Part shown: positions 26,539 through 35,244 of the stretch, piece after piece
How the letters are laid out: each line of letters opens with the position of its first letter
How positions within the stretch are numbered: the stretch's first letter is position 1
Origin: Prevotella sp. P5-50
GTDB taxonomy: Bacteria > Bacteroidota > Bacteroidia > Bacteroidales > Bacteroidaceae
Assembly: GCF_002251295.1 (NCBI RefSeq)
Contig: NZ_NPJA01000015.1
Span: 105,120-169,119, forward strand
Direction: 5' to 3'
DNA: 64,000 nt
Position numbers and translations under genes: made by a program
The notes under the pieces: model-generated
The model's database searches: none
What the model saw: only the letters and a program-made list of their open reading frames with translations
Told to the model about the DNA's origin: nothing

Positions 26539-28233
26539 TTACTTGTTTTCGAGCAAGATGGCTTTGGCCTCGGCATTATTCATGCCCGGCATGGTTTCGC
26601 CTACATGGGCGCCGATATAGGTGGGGTCGCAAACGGTGAATTTCTCGCTCTGGAGCATGATGCAATCGCCCTTGACATCATCGGTGAACTGTACTGCCAT
26701 GGCTAAATGGCCGGGGTAGTGGATGAGGACGCAGTGCAAGCCGAGCAGGTCGCGCACCATGCGCGAGAGCAGGATGGAACGGTCTTCGCAGTCGCAGTAG
26801 GGGTAGTAGAGGGTTTCTTCGGGGAAGAAGGCGCGGTCGCAGCCCCACACCTTGTCGTCGTACTCATAGACGAAGGCAGTCTGGACGAAGTTTAACAGGC
26901 GCTCCATGGCTTCGAGTTGGCTGAGTCCTGCTATCTTTTCTTTCATCGCCGCCATGAAGGTCTGGCTGATGGCTTTGGGCATCGGCATGTTGGCATACAT
27001 CGCCCAGAGGGTCTGCTGATTCTCGTTGATCATCGACGGGGGATAGCTGGCGTAGAAGGAGAGCGCTTTCTTGTTGACGGTGGCTTCGACGAGTACCTTG
27101 GGGAAGGCTGCCGACTTCAGGCTTCGTGGCGCCGAGGCTTCGTAGTCGAAGCGCTGTTCTTGGGACAGGAGCATGGAGAGGGGTTGCTCCTGTGGGAAGG
27201 GAACTTCGCAGATGTAGAGTTTCTCAGCGTTGCCGCCGTAGGGATAGTAGTAGCAGTCTCCGATGGTATAGTAGGACCGGTTGAAGAGCACGTGTTTGCT
27301 GCCGAAGAGCATGAAGAGGCGGTTGTCGGCAATGCCCATGCGCATCTTGTAACCACTCTGACAGTAGAGATACGCCATGAGCAGGGTGGCTTCGTTGCCC
27401 TTGCCCAGACAGGCCTGTGAGGCGCTGTCGAGCAGGTGGAGGTATGCCCAGTCGCTGAACTGATGGTCGCGACGGAGCTGGAGACAGTCGTGGAGCGTGT
27501 TGTTGTAGGCTGGCGTGGCGAGCCTGACCCACAGGTCGGCAATGGCATCCTTGTTGACAGCAGGCAGGCGGAAGCGCTCCTCGTCGCCGAAGCGGATGCG
27601 GCACTGGGTGCCAAAGACGGTGAAATCGACATACTGTGGTGCGTCGCCCTTGGGTTGCTCTTCGATGGGTTCGATGGGTTCGGGCTGCGGTTCAGCCTTA
27701 GGGATGGTGACCACCACGGGCTTGATGGGCAGCACGCGGTCTTCCTGGGGTCGCGGCTGCGGCTTGTCCTCCTGTGGCTTGATGACGGGCGGCACGTCTT
27801 TCTCCTTGGGTTGCGGGATGGGGGCATCGGCATCAAACTGCTTCCAGGCTTCGCGCAGGAAATTGGCATAAGCCTCGTTGATCTGGTTGCGGAAGTTTTC
27901 AAAGTCCTGTTGCATCGACTGGTTGAAATCGTCGAAGTTGGCGTTGAGGTCGCCCATGAAATCATCGAACGACTCATCGGCATCGTTCTCCTGCGTACTT
28001 TCAGCCTCCTTGACTTTCTGCTCGCGCGTCACGGTGGCAGGGTCGCTCGACCGCTTCTGGGCTATCTGCTGCTTGCCCTGTGCCTTCTTCTTCAGAAAGT
28101 TGATATACTGCTGGGTGAGCTGGATGGTGGATTTCTTGCCGTTGGAGGTGCTCTTCTGAGCATTTTGCGCCGTGGCGGCAAGGGTGATCAGGGCAAGTGC
28201 AACCAGTAGGGTGGTGATTCTTTGAGTCATCAT
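26539..28233 (-). CDS. Exported transglutaminase-like protein
   Basis: The 564-residue protein has a signal peptide (about 1-22, ending TAQ), a charged coiled region (to about 140), a Pro/Glu-rich linker (about 145-200) and a C-terminal transglutaminase-like domain. The likely Cys-His-Asp triad is visible: CDCEDRS near 481, PGHLAMAV near 509 and VCDPTYIGAH near 535. Such domains act as cysteine peptidases or amide-transfer enzymes; no substrate is indicated. It starts six bases after the CHASE2 gene stop, so the two are one operon, probably acting together in the periplasm. Confidence 0.75.
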   Translation of the reverse strand: MMTQRITTLLVALALITLAATAQNAQKSTSNGKKSTIQLTQQYINFLKKKAQGKQQIAQKRSSDPATVTREQKVKEAESTQENDADESFDDFMGDLNANFDDFNQSMQQDFENFRNQINEAYANFLREAWKQFDADAPIPQPKEKDVPPVIKPQEDKPQPRPQEDRVLPIKPVVVTIPKAEPQPEPIEPIEEQPKGDAPQYVDFTVFGTQCRIRFGDEERFRLPAVNKDAIADLWVRLATPAYNNTLHDCLQLRRDHQFSDWAYLHLLDSASQACLGKGNEATLLMAYLYCQSGYKMRMGIADNRLFMLFGSKHVLFNRSYYTIGDCYYYPYGGNAEKLYICEVPFPQEQPLSMLLSQEQRFDYEASAPRSLKSAAFPKVLVEATVNKKALSFYASYPPSMINENQQTLWAMYANMPMPKAISQTFMAAMKEKIAGLSQLEAMERLLNFVQTAFVYEYDDKVWGCDRAFFPEETLYYPYCDCEDRSILLSRMVRDLLGLHCVLIHYPGHLAMAVQFTDDVKGDCIMLQSEKFTVCDPTYIGAHVGETMPGMNNAEAKAILLENK

Positions 28234-28239
28234 ATCGCA

Positions 28240-29358
28240 TTATTTTGAGTTGTATGCCTCAATACTTTCTTTGATGATGCCCTCGGCCAATACCAGGAAG
28301 GCTATGGCGGAGAATGCCCATCCGAAGTTGAGACTGAAATTGTATTTGCAGAAAAGGATGAAGCCGAGCCATACCCATACTGCCATCCAGAGGAACATGA
28401 GATAGCTGCGGAAGAAGGTGGCAGAGAGCAGGAAGCGCCAGAAGCGATTGCCGATGCGGCTGACACGATTCTTATAGAAGGAGAATATCGTCTCGGTGAA
28501 GAAGACGAGGAGGAAGGCTATGATCCACTGCTGCCATCCGCTGGCACTCTTCACTTCTGTTTGGTTGATGAGGGTGTCGATGGCATAACCTAACAGTTCC
28601 ACTCCGGCAATCTTGCCGAGGGGAGTGTAGTGCATGTCGTACTCGTCTTTCATGGCACCGAAGAGCACCACCTTGCCGCGGATCAAATCGCCGCTCTTGC
28701 TCACATCTTCGGGATTGATCACGCGATAGTGGCGGGGCGGGAAATTGATGTTCAGGTCTTTGTCGAGGGGCTTGTAGATTTCTTTTCCCTGATAGGTGTT
28801 GACCACCTTGGTGATGAACGAGGGCTGGAGCTTGCCCTGATAGCGGCGCCCAAGACTGAGTTGGCGCTTCAGTCCTCCGTAGAGGTTGCGCTGCATATTG
28901 GTGAAGCCCTCCATGACGGGAACGGCTTCGGCAAAGAAGGAGTGGACCGATTCGGCATAACCGATGCTGTCGTTCTGATAGTCGAGCAGTTTGTAGGAAT
29001 AGACGATGTTGTCGTATTTGGCAGCTGTCTCAAAGATCATGGCATCGCCCAAAGTGTCTTCCTTCAGTCCTTCAAACACCACATCGACGCCTACCACGCG
29101 GGGTTTCTGCTTGCCGATGGCATCGAGTGTGGCTGCTATCTCACGGCGGCTGTAAAGGTCGGACATATCGACAATGACAATGTCGGGACTGTCTTCGAGG
29201 ATGTCACCATCCTGGAGGATGTGGTAATAGACGTCGGTCATCTCGAAGTCGGTTACCACCTGGGCTATGGGATTGAATACCGTAAGGTTGAACGCAAAGA
29301 GGGCGAACAGACCTGCAACGGCAAAGGACAGAATGGTGACGATGAGGTTGCGTATCAT
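28240..29358 (-). CDS. CHASE2 domain membrane protein without output domain
   Basis: The 372-residue protein has an N-terminal helix (about 8-28), an extracytoplasmic CHASE2 sensor domain (about 35-270; motifs PDIVIVDMSDLYSRR, VVGVDVVFEG, GKVVLFGAMKDEYD) and three C-terminal helices (about 280-362). CHASE2 usually precedes kinase, cyclase or adenylyl-cyclase domains, but here the protein ends soon after the last helix. It may signal by contact with the co-encoded transglutaminase-like protein. Promoter box at 29393-29400. Confidence 0.8.
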   Translation of the reverse strand: MIRNLIVTILSFAVAGLFALFAFNLTVFNPIAQVVTDFEMTDVYYHILQDGDILEDSPDIVIVDMSDLYSRREIAATLDAIGKQKPRVVGVDVVFEGLKEDTLGDAMIFETAAKYDNIVYSYKLLDYQNDSIGYAESVHSFFAEAVPVMEGFTNMQRNLYGGLKRQLSLGRRYQGKLQPSFITKVVNTYQGKEIYKPLDKDLNINFPPRHYRVINPEDVSKSGDLIRGKVVLFGAMKDEYDMHYTPLGKIAGVELLGYAIDTLINQTEVKSASGWQQWIIAFLLVFFTETIFSFYKNRVSRIGNRFWRFLLSATFFRSYLMFLWMAVWVWLGFILFCKYNFSLNFGWAFSAIAFLVLAEGIIKESIEAYNSK

Positions 29359-29392
29359 AAAGCGTGGTGTCAGTTTTGAGTTGTAGTATTTG

Positions 29393-29400
29393 CAAAATTA
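29393..29400 (-). promoter_or_regulatory. Promoter -7 box for CHASE2-transglutaminase operon
   Basis: TAATTTTG on the minus strand, 34 bases before the ATG at 29358, fits TAnnTTTG. Confidence 0.6.
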
Positions 29401-29525
29401 AACATTATATTTCAGATGCACAACCCTTGTTGACCATTTTTTTGTTGATGTCAAGATGTTAACGGCTGATTTTTACGGAATGAACGATATTCTTTACCGA
29501 ATGACACATTTTGGGGGATGTTTCG

Positions 29526-29557
29526 TTTGGTCGTCAGAAACATTTCTTGTAATTTTG
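29526..29557 (+). promoter_or_regulatory. Promoter of a small gene
   Basis: TTTG at 29526-29529, a 20-base spacer and TAATTTTG at 29550-29557 fit the full Bacteroidetes promoter. The box ends eight bases before the ATG at 29566, so the message would have almost no leader. Confidence 0.7.
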
Positions 29558-29565
29558 CAGCCGTT

Positions 29566-29745
29566 ATGGAGAAAAAGAGACATGCGCTTCGAAAACTGCT
29601 GGAGGCAGTGGAGAAGGAGTTGGTGAAGAAGCCCAACCGTAAGACGCTTGACCGACTGGCGCTCCTGGCAGGATTCCAGGACTGGCAGTCGTTTCAAGAT
29701 GCACTTCATGGGGATGATGATGGGACTTCCAACTATGAGGACTAA
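29566..29745 (+). CDS. Small protein of unknown function
   Basis: A 59-residue protein beginning MEKKRHALRKLLEAVEKEL, helical and charged, with a second helix (TLDRLALLAGFQDWQSFQDAL) and an acidic end. I do not recognise a family. A good promoter before it and a strong terminator after it frame it closely as a one-gene unit, which makes it likely real. The longer upstream reading frame overlaps the promoter and is rejected. Confidence 0.6.
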   Translation: MEKKRHALRKLLEAVEKELVKKPNRKTLDRLALLAGFQDWQSFQDALHGDDDGTSNYED

Positions 29746-29801
29746 AAAAAGAGAGACACCGTTGCCTGATGGCAGGATGTCTCTCTCCTTATCTTTTTTT
29801 T
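29744..29801. terminator. Bidirectional terminator between small gene and rplS
   Basis: GAGAGACA (29751-29758) pairs with TGTCTCTC (29778-29785). T runs flank it on both strands (29794-29801 on plus; the A run 29744-29750 on minus), so it can end both convergent transcripts. Confidence 0.9.
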
Positions 29802-29812
29802 GTCGCAAAGTC

Positions 29813-30172
29813 TTATTTTGCGATAGCGGTACGCTTCTCCTTGATGCGTGCTGCCTTACCAGTGAGCTTGCGCAGATAGTAAAACTTAGCGCGGCGAACC
29901 TTACCAACCTTGTTCACTTCAATGCTGTCGATATTGGGCGACTCGATAGGGAAGATACGCTCTACACCTACAGTGCCAGACATCTTGCGAACAGTGAAAC
30001 GCTTTTTGTCACCATGACCGTTGATCTTGATTACAACACCACGGTAGAGCTGGATGCGCTCCTTTGAACCCTCGATAATTTTGTAAGCGACAGTGATCGT
30101 GTCACCAGCCTTGAACTCTGGAAACTTCTTGCCGGTTGCAAATGCTTCTTCAGCAACTTTAATTAAATCCAT
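29813..30172 (-). CDS. rplS: Ribosomal protein L19
   Basis: L19 (119 aa) lies at the 30S-50S interface. The sequence has [21 protein letters not shown] and the conserved end [23 protein letters not shown]. Length is normal. It is a single-gene unit with its own promoter and a leader of about 85 bases; in many bacteria it lies with rpsP-rimM-trmD, which are absent here. Confidence 0.97.
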   Translation of the reverse strand: MDLIKVAEEAFATGKKFPEFKAGDTITVAYKIIEGSKERIQLYRGVVIKINGHGDKKRFTVRKMSGTVGVERIFPIESPNIDSIEVNKVGKVRRAKFYYLRKLTGKAARIKEKRTAIAK

Positions 30173-30272
30173 TTTGTTTTTTAAATTAAATTTGTTGTAT
30201 CGTTCCTACGCAACATAACAGGCAACTCGTTACTTCCTGCCAGCGATTACGTGGAAAGCGGCTGCAAAGTTA
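30173..30272 (-). promoter_or_regulatory. rplS promoter and structured leader
   Basis: TAACTTTG (30265-30272, minus) starts a leader of about 85 bases. The leader contains a possible stem GGCAGGAAGTAAC / GTTATG-TTGCC type pairing near 30200-30232. It may serve autoregulation by L19, but I cannot show a known leader motif. Confidence 0.5.
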
Positions 30273-30312
30273 CGGCTTTTTCACGACACTTGCAATTTTT
30301 AGTTCTTCTTTT

Positions 30313-30343
30313 TTTGCTAATTATCCGATTTTTCCTACTTTTG
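30313..30343 (+). promoter_or_regulatory. Promoter of the two-gene 5'-nucleotidase operon
   Basis: TTTG (30313-30316), a 19-base spacer and TACTTTTG (30336-30343) match the Bacteroidetes consensus fully. The ATG at 30363 is about 15 bases past the likely transcript start. Confidence 0.78.
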
Positions 30344-30362
30344 CAGGAAAGACAGATTCGTT

Positions 30363-31124
30363 ATGAAGAAAATTTTAATTACTTTTGCAGCTGCCACAAT
30401 CATGGTGTCTGCATGCCATACTGGCTATCAGGTGGCATCGGTAGAAAGACAGCGTATCTTGGTGGATGCTCGCTATGATGTGCATCCTGACAAAAAAGCT
30501 GTGGGGTTTCTGGCTCCCTACAAACAGACGGTGGATAGCGTGATGGGACCTATCGTGGGACGTTCTTCCCACTATATGACGGCGCAGCGTCCAGAGGGTG
30601 ACCTCTCTAATCTGCTGGCTGACATCCTGGTGTGGGCAGGCGAGAGCTATGGTGAGCAACCTGTATTTGGCGTATATAATATGGGTGGTGTGAGAGCTGC
30701 GTTGCCTAAAGGGGAAGTGACTTACGGTGATGTCCTCGATGTGGCACCCTTTGAAAACAAGATTGCGTTTGCCACGTTGTCGGGCGCTGATGTGTTGCAA
30801 CTCTTCAGAGAGATTGCCCGAGTGGGCGGTGAGGGATTGAGCCATTCTGTGCGTTTGGTTATCAGCAGAAAGGGCGAACTGCTCGATGCCACCATCAATG
30901 GCGAACCTATAGATCCGGCTAAGGACTATCGCATCACCACTATCGACTACCTCCTCGGCGGTACGGATAATATGACGGCGTTTAAGAAGTGTCGCAATAT
31001 AAATTCTCCACAGAATACGGAAAACAATTCGCGGTTTGTGATTATGAACTATTTCCGCGAACAGACACGACTCGGACGTGAAGTGGATGCTAAGATTGAA
31101 GGCCGTGTGACGGTAAAAGACTAA
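30363..31124 (+). CDS. 5'-nucleotidase C-terminal domain lipoprotein
   Basis: The 253-residue protein corresponds to the C-terminal substrate-binding domain of UshA-type 5'-nucleotidases. A lipoprotein signal (IMVSAC, Cys near 18) precedes it. The motifs GDLSNLLADILVWA, YNMGGVRAALP, GDVLDVAPFENKIAFATLSG and DYLLGGTDNM are typical. It has no metallophosphatase domain; that is the next gene (31137), 12 bases away. The two products should form one enzyme at the periplasmic face. Confidence 0.88.
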   Translation: MKKILITFAAATIMVSACHTGYQVASVERQRILVDARYDVHPDKKAVGFLAPYKQTVDSVMGPIVGRSSHYMTAQRPEGDLSNLLADILVWAGESYGEQPVFGVYNMGGVRAALPKGEVTYGDVLDVAPFENKIAFATLSGADVLQLFREIARVGGEGLSHSVRLVISRKGELLDATINGEPIDPAKDYRITTIDYLLGGTDNMTAFKKCRNINSPQNTENNSRFVIMNYFREQTRLGREVDAKIEGRVTVKD

Positions 31125-31136
31125 CCCGTAAAAAAG

Positions 31137-32024
31137 ATGAATATCATGGATAAGAAAGATATGCTATATAATAAGGTGATGATGCTGGTGGCTGTGATGC
31201 TTCCTGTCTGCCTGTGCTTTGCTGTGCCCACAGAGACAATGGCAAAGAAACCTAAGAAACTTGTCATTCTGCATACCAACGATACCCATTCCACCATTCT
31301 GCCCGTCAGCGAGCACTTGCCCGATACGATGAAGGCGGGACGTGGCGGCTTTGTGAGACGTGTGGCTATGATCAAAGAAGAGCGTAAGCGCAATCCAGAC
31401 CTCCTCTATTTCGATAGTGGAGACTTCAGTCAGGGGTCGGCATACTATACCATGTTTAAGGGGGATGTGGAAATCGGTCTGATGAATCTCATGGGACTGG
31501 ATGCCGTTACGATAGGCAACCATGAGTTTGATTTCGGACTGGAGAATATGGCACGACTGTTTCGTATGGCGAACTTCCCTATCGTGTGTGCCAATTACGA
31601 CTTCACCGGTACGGTTTGTGAAGATGTGGTGAAAGCCTATGTCGTTCTTCATCGCAACGGACTGAAAATTGGGGTGTTCGGACTGTCACCGAAGATGAAG
31701 GGGCTTGTGGCTGACAAAAACTGTGAAGGGGTGAAATATCTCGACCCTATAGCAACAGCACGCAAAACAGCTGAGGTGCTGAAGAAGAAAGAAAAGTGTG
31801 ATGTGGTGATTTGCGTGTCACACATGGGATGGGCTGACGGAAAGGAATATGATGCCAACGTGATACAAGGGTCACGCTATATAGACCTCGTACTGGGGGG
31901 ACATACCCATACCTATATGAAACATTTGGAATATGTCAAGGACCTTGACGGACATGACGTGCCTGTAGATCAGAATGGTAAACATGCCATCTACGTGGGA
32001 CGCATTGTGATGAATCTGAAGTAA
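31137..32024 (+). CDS. 5'-nucleotidase metallophosphatase domain protein
   Basis: The 295-residue protein is the N-terminal half of a UshA-like nucleotidase: LHTNDTHSTI near residue 44, DSGDFSQGS, GNHEFDFG, CVSHMGWADG and GGHTHTYM supply the two-metal site. A signal peptide covers about residues 12-36. It lacks the substrate-binding domain carried by the preceding gene, so the order of the halves is reversed with respect to fused enzymes. All expected metal ligands appear present. Confidence 0.9.
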   Translation: MNIMDKKDMLYNKVMMLVAVMLPVCLCFAVPTETMAKKPKKLVILHTNDTHSTILPVSEHLPDTMKAGRGGFVRRVAMIKEERKRNPDLLYFDSGDFSQGSAYYTMFKGDVEIGLMNLMGLDAVTIGNHEFDFGLENMARLFRMANFPIVCANYDFTGTVCEDVVKAYVVLHRNGLKIGVFGLSPKMKGLVADKNCEGVKYLDPIATARKTAEVLKKKEKCDVVICVSHMGWADGKEYDANVIQGSRYIDLVLGGHTHTYMKHLEYVKDLDGHDVPVDQNGKHAIYVGRIVMNLK

Positions 32025-32062
32025 TCGGGCTGGCAGAGATATTGACCCGGTGACGACGGATT

Positions 32063-32812
32063 CTATTCAAAATAGAAGGTGAGCACCACCATCTTTGTCT
32101 GCGCGCTGCTGACACTGCCGGCGAAAGCCTGCTTGTTGGCATCGCGCAGACGATCTTTATGCCCTCGGTCAAGACTATTGCCCAAACCATAACAGAACTT
32201 GAGTTCGGGAATCCACTTGAAGTAGGGTAAGTAGAAATCACAGCCCAAGCCCACTTCGATCATGGTGGTGAAGCGCTTCAAACGGATATAGTCGCTCGAA
32301 GGACTCGTCAGATTTACCATCGGACTGATGCCAGCGGTAAGGTAGGGGCGATAGTTGTTCCAACGCTGGGCACTGAACTTGAGGCTTACAGGCACTGCCA
32401 GATACGTGTTTTTCAAGTCTTGCGTATATGGGTGGGGATGCCCTTCTGCATCGGTATCCTTCAGGTCATGGAATGTGATGTGGTTGGAACCGAAGTGGAG
32501 GGCAGGAGATAAACGGAGCGACAAATGCTCGTGTAAGCGCCAATCGGCAAGTACACCGACGGTGAAACCGGTATTCCATCGGTCAGCATCAGTCACGATG
32601 AGACGCTCGTGGGGTGTTCCGTCCTCGCTCATGATGGTTTGAAGCCCCACGTTATCCATCTCGATGTCTTGCAGGTGGGTGCCTACCAGTATGCCGAAAT
32701 GCAATGGGCGCTGATCGATATAGGGTTTGTTCTGCACTCTACGCTGCTGGGCTAATCCTGTAAGCGTTGTGGTCAGAAATATCGTCAGTAGTATCGTGAT
32801 TCTTGTCTTCAT
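32063..32812 (-). CDS. porT: PorT family outer membrane protein (T9SS)
   Basis: The 249-residue protein has a signal peptide (about 1-22), the PorT/SprT-type start after cleavage (QQRRVQNKPYIDQRPLHFGILVG) and a predicted eight-stranded barrel ending in an aromatic residue (VVLTFYFE). PorT is needed for the type IX secretion and gliding system of Bacteroidetes. The gene stands alone here, convergent with the nucleotidase. The ATG at 32812 fits the signal peptide better than one at 32830. Confidence 0.75.
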   Translation of the reverse strand: MKTRITILLTIFLTTTLTGLAQQRRVQNKPYIDQRPLHFGILVGTHLQDIEMDNVGLQTIMSEDGTPHERLIVTDADRWNTGFTVGVLADWRLHEHLSLRLSPALHFGSNHITFHDLKDTDAEGHPHPYTQDLKNTYLAVPVSLKFSAQRWNNYRPYLTAGISPMVNLTSPSSDYIRLKRFTTMIEVGLGCDFYLPYFKWIPELKFCYGLGNSLDRGHKDRLRDANKQAFAGSVSSAQTKMVVLTFYFE

Positions 32813-32965
32813 ATTCACAATAACGCTCATTATTAGTGATTTATTGTATTCTCCATGTTTTTTCTTTCCCTATCGCCATGTCGTGATCATTTGTTTTGGG
32901 CTTTCTACAATACAAAAAAAACTAAAAAACAATCATCAAAATTAGGTAGTTTCGAAAATAATATA

Positions 32966-32973
32966 TACCTTTG
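32966..32973 (+). promoter_or_regulatory. Promoter -7 box for ferredoxin gene
   Basis: TACCTTTG fits TAnnTTTG and gives a leader of about 43 bases to the ATG at 33022. Confidence 0.7.
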
Positions 32974-33021
32974 CATCATCAACATTTAGTATTTACATTT
33001 AACTAAACAAATATTAAGATT

Positions 33022-33192
33022 ATGGCATACGTAATTGGTGATGACTGTATCGCATGCGGTACATGTATCGATGAGTGTCCCGTAGGAGCTATCTCTGAGG
33101 GCGACAAGTATTCAATTGACCCAGATGCTTGCACCGAGTGTGGAACTTGCGCTGGTGTTTGTCCTTCAGAGGCTATCAGCCTGCCTGCATAA
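33022..33192 (+). CDS. 2[4Fe-4S] ferredoxin
   Basis: A 56-residue ferredoxin with two CxxCxxCxxxCP-type cluster motifs: CIACGTCIDECP (residues 9-20) and CTECGTCAGVCP (37-48). It carries electrons in anaerobic metabolism, for example with pyruvate:ferredoxin oxidoreductase. It is a single-gene unit, with a promoter box at 32966-32973 and a strong terminator at 33221-33248, as expected for an abundant small protein. Confidence 0.97.
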   Translation: MAYVIGDDCIACGTCIDECPVGAISEGDKYSIDPDACTECGTCAGVCPSEAISLPA

Positions 33193-33220
33193 GACAATAC
33201 AAGTCAATAAAGAAATAAGA

Positions 33221-33248
33221 CCCTTCATTTATTTTGAAGGGTTTTTTT
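33221..33248 (+). terminator. Terminator after ferredoxin
   Basis: CCCTTC (33221-33226) pairs with GAAGGG (33236-33241) and is followed by seven T. It ends the ferredoxin message 29 bases after the stop. Confidence 0.92.
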
Positions 33249-33285
33249 ATTTCATCACATTCAGAAAACTAACCTTTCAAAGACT

Positions 33286-33651
33286 ATGAATATTGAAACG
33301 GTGAGAGACTATTGTCTGTCACTTCCGCTTGTCACAGAAGACTTCCCTTTTGATGACCAGACGCTTGCGTTTCGTATCATGGACAGAATATTTGCGTGCA
33401 TGGATATGGAACGTCCTGAGTGGGTAACTATGAAATGTAATCCAGACCGTGCACTTGAACTACGAGAAGAATACGTTGAGATTGAAGGGGCATGGCATTG
33501 GAACAAAAAATACTGGAACCAAGTCAATCTCTATGGCCACCTTGACGATGAATTGATACGGTCGCTCATACGACATAGTTATCGTGAAGTGGTGAGAAAA
33601 CTCAAAAAGGCTGAAAGGCTTGAACACCCCGAAATTACAGACGTTTGTTGA
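33286..33651 (+). CDS. MmcQ/YjbR family protein
   Basis: The 121-residue protein has the YjbR plan: start MNIETVRDYCLSLP, then PFDDQTLAFRI, VTMKCNPDRALELREEY, NKKYWNQVNLYG and a final helix (LIRSLIRHSYREVVRKL). The fold resembles a DNA-binding CyaY-like domain, but no clear job is known. It lies between the ferredoxin terminator and a 183-base gap (33652-33834) with no gene that I can see. Confidence 0.88.
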   Translation: MNIETVRDYCLSLPLVTEDFPFDDQTLAFRIMDRIFACMDMERPEWVTMKCNPDRALELREEYVEIEGAWHWNKKYWNQVNLYGHLDDELIRSLIRHSYREVVRKLKKAERLEHPEITDVC

Positions 33652-33834
33652 GGTGCTTTCGTCCCTTTTATACCAAATAAAACAGATTATTCGCCTACGA
33701 CTCTATCCGAAACCGGCCGTTTATTACATGCATGACAGTATTATATGTCCAATGACCGATTTGCGTTTATAAAAGTCCAACAATCCCTCTATCTTTGCTC
33801 GACAGTAGCTTTCGTGTTAGACCATGGCAGACTC

Positions 33835-34950
33835 TTACAGCCAAGTCAGTCGTTTCCATAACTCTTCTAAAGGTCCTCGGCTATGATGCCTGAACCAATA
33901 TTGACAGAATAAATATTGAACGATGACCATAACGATGCCGATAAGTGCTGCATAAGTGGTTCCTACTTTGTGGTAGTATCCAAACCCATAACCACAGAAA
34001 ATAATGGTACCTATAATGGATTGCAGCAAATAGTTGGTCAGGCTCATGCGACCAAACAGACAGAGATGATGCATTACGCGTTGAAATCTTGGATATGCAT
34101 ACCAGAGGGTGACTATGGTAGAGACGATGCTTGACAGGATAACGAGATTGTAGATAGGAGATAGCCATTTTTCCAATGAACCAAACGGTGTCAGACTCAT
34201 CAACACAGTAATCCCAACGGAAACAATCAGCACCTGATACCAATAATACAGGTGTTGACCTTCGTTGTAGAACAACCTATGTCTGCCCAACTGCATGCCG
34301 AGGATGAATAGGCAGAGTATTTGTGTCAACCGGCCTGTATAGACGAAAAAGAATACGTCGGTAGGGAAACCCAACTTCAAATTGATGAGCGTATTGTGCC
34401 AAAAACTGCCATATTGGTGTACTTCACTCATTGTCCCAAACATCTCCCAAAGGTGCGTAGGGTCTATTTCATATCCTGACAATAGGCACATGAGTTCTAT
34501 CGGTTGAAGCGCTAGGAAGATAATGATAGTCCATACCCAGCGCGATGATAGATGGCTGATGGGGATGAGTAATAAGCCAATGAGTGCATAAATGATGAGA
34601 ATGTCACCATCATAGAAGGCTACATTGACGATGCCAAAACAGAGTAGGAGGGACATACGCCACGAGAAACGCCAGTCGAACGACTGATGCTTTTGTTGCT
34701 GGTTGTCGTTCATGATGAAGAAACTCAAACCGAAAAGCATGGCAAAGATACCATACATCTTACCAGATAGTAGCCATGCCAATGTGTCTGCAACCTGTTG
34801 GTCGATTGGCAATGTGTTTGAAATGGGCTGTGACGTGAAGATGTTGAAATGCTCCACAGCATGATAGATGATAATACCTGCCACGGCTATTCCGCGTAAG
34901 GCGTCAGCCACGTCAATACGGGTATTGGGTATTCCTTTTGTCTTGTACAT
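33835..34950 (-). CDS. DUF418 (YeiB) family membrane protein
   Basis: The 371-residue protein has about nine to ten hydrophobic helices. The start RIDVADALRGIAVAGIIIYHAVEHFN resembles YeiB and the acyltransferase-3 superfamily, and the C-terminal DUF418 region has the family motif FGRMSLTNYLLQSIIGT. YeiB-type proteins are suspected transporters or acyl-transfer enzymes; no function is proven. The ATG at 34950 is supported by TACTTTTG at 34974-34981 (minus). A 240-base gap upstream holds only that box and the next terminator. Confidence 0.82.
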   Translation of the reverse strand: MYKTKGIPNTRIDVADALRGIAVAGIIIYHAVEHFNIFTSQPISNTLPIDQQVADTLAWLLSGKMYGIFAMLFGLSFFIMNDNQQQKHQSFDWRFSWRMSLLLCFGIVNVAFYDGDILIIYALIGLLLIPISHLSSRWVWTIIIFLALQPIELMCLLSGYEIDPTHLWEMFGTMSEVHQYGSFWHNTLINLKLGFPTDVFFFVYTGRLTQILCLFILGMQLGRHRLFYNEGQHLYYWYQVLIVSVGITVLMSLTPFGSLEKWLSPIYNLVILSSIVSTIVTLWYAYPRFQRVMHHLCLFGRMSLTNYLLQSIIGTIIFCGYGFGYYHKVGTTYAALIGIVMVIVQYLFCQYWFRHHSRGPLEELWKRLTWL

Positions 34951-34973
34951 AACGATGTGTATTGTTGATGGTG

Positions 34974-34981
34974 CAAAAGTA
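34974..34981 (-). promoter_or_regulatory. Promoter -7 box for DUF418 gene
   Basis: TACTTTTG on the minus strand, 23 bases before the ATG at 34950, fits TAnnTTTG and excludes a longer reading frame. Confidence 0.6.
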
Positions 34982-35176
34982 GGCATAAAAAGTGAATTGC
35001 ACAATAGCTCGCTCGTCTTATTCCGTCAGATGAAAACTTTTTCAGATATACCGCATCTTAGTAATTGATGTTATCAAACTAATGATATTCATAATTTAAA
35101 TTTTCTTGTGATACCCTATGCATAACGGCGTGCTATTTGCACTACGTCTTCTATCATAAATAGTTGGAATGTCTCG

Positions 35177-35213
35177 AAAAAAAGGAAGAACCATCTTGCG
35201 ATTGGCCCTTCCT
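35177..35213 (-). terminator. Terminator of the exbB-TPR operon
   Basis: On the minus strand AGGAAG (35208-35213) pairs with CTTCCT (35183-35188) and runs into seven T (35177-35183). It lies 32 bases after the TPR gene stop. Confidence 0.8.
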
Positions 35214-35244
35214 CCCAGTTTAGTCCTTGAAAAATTGGGGTTGC

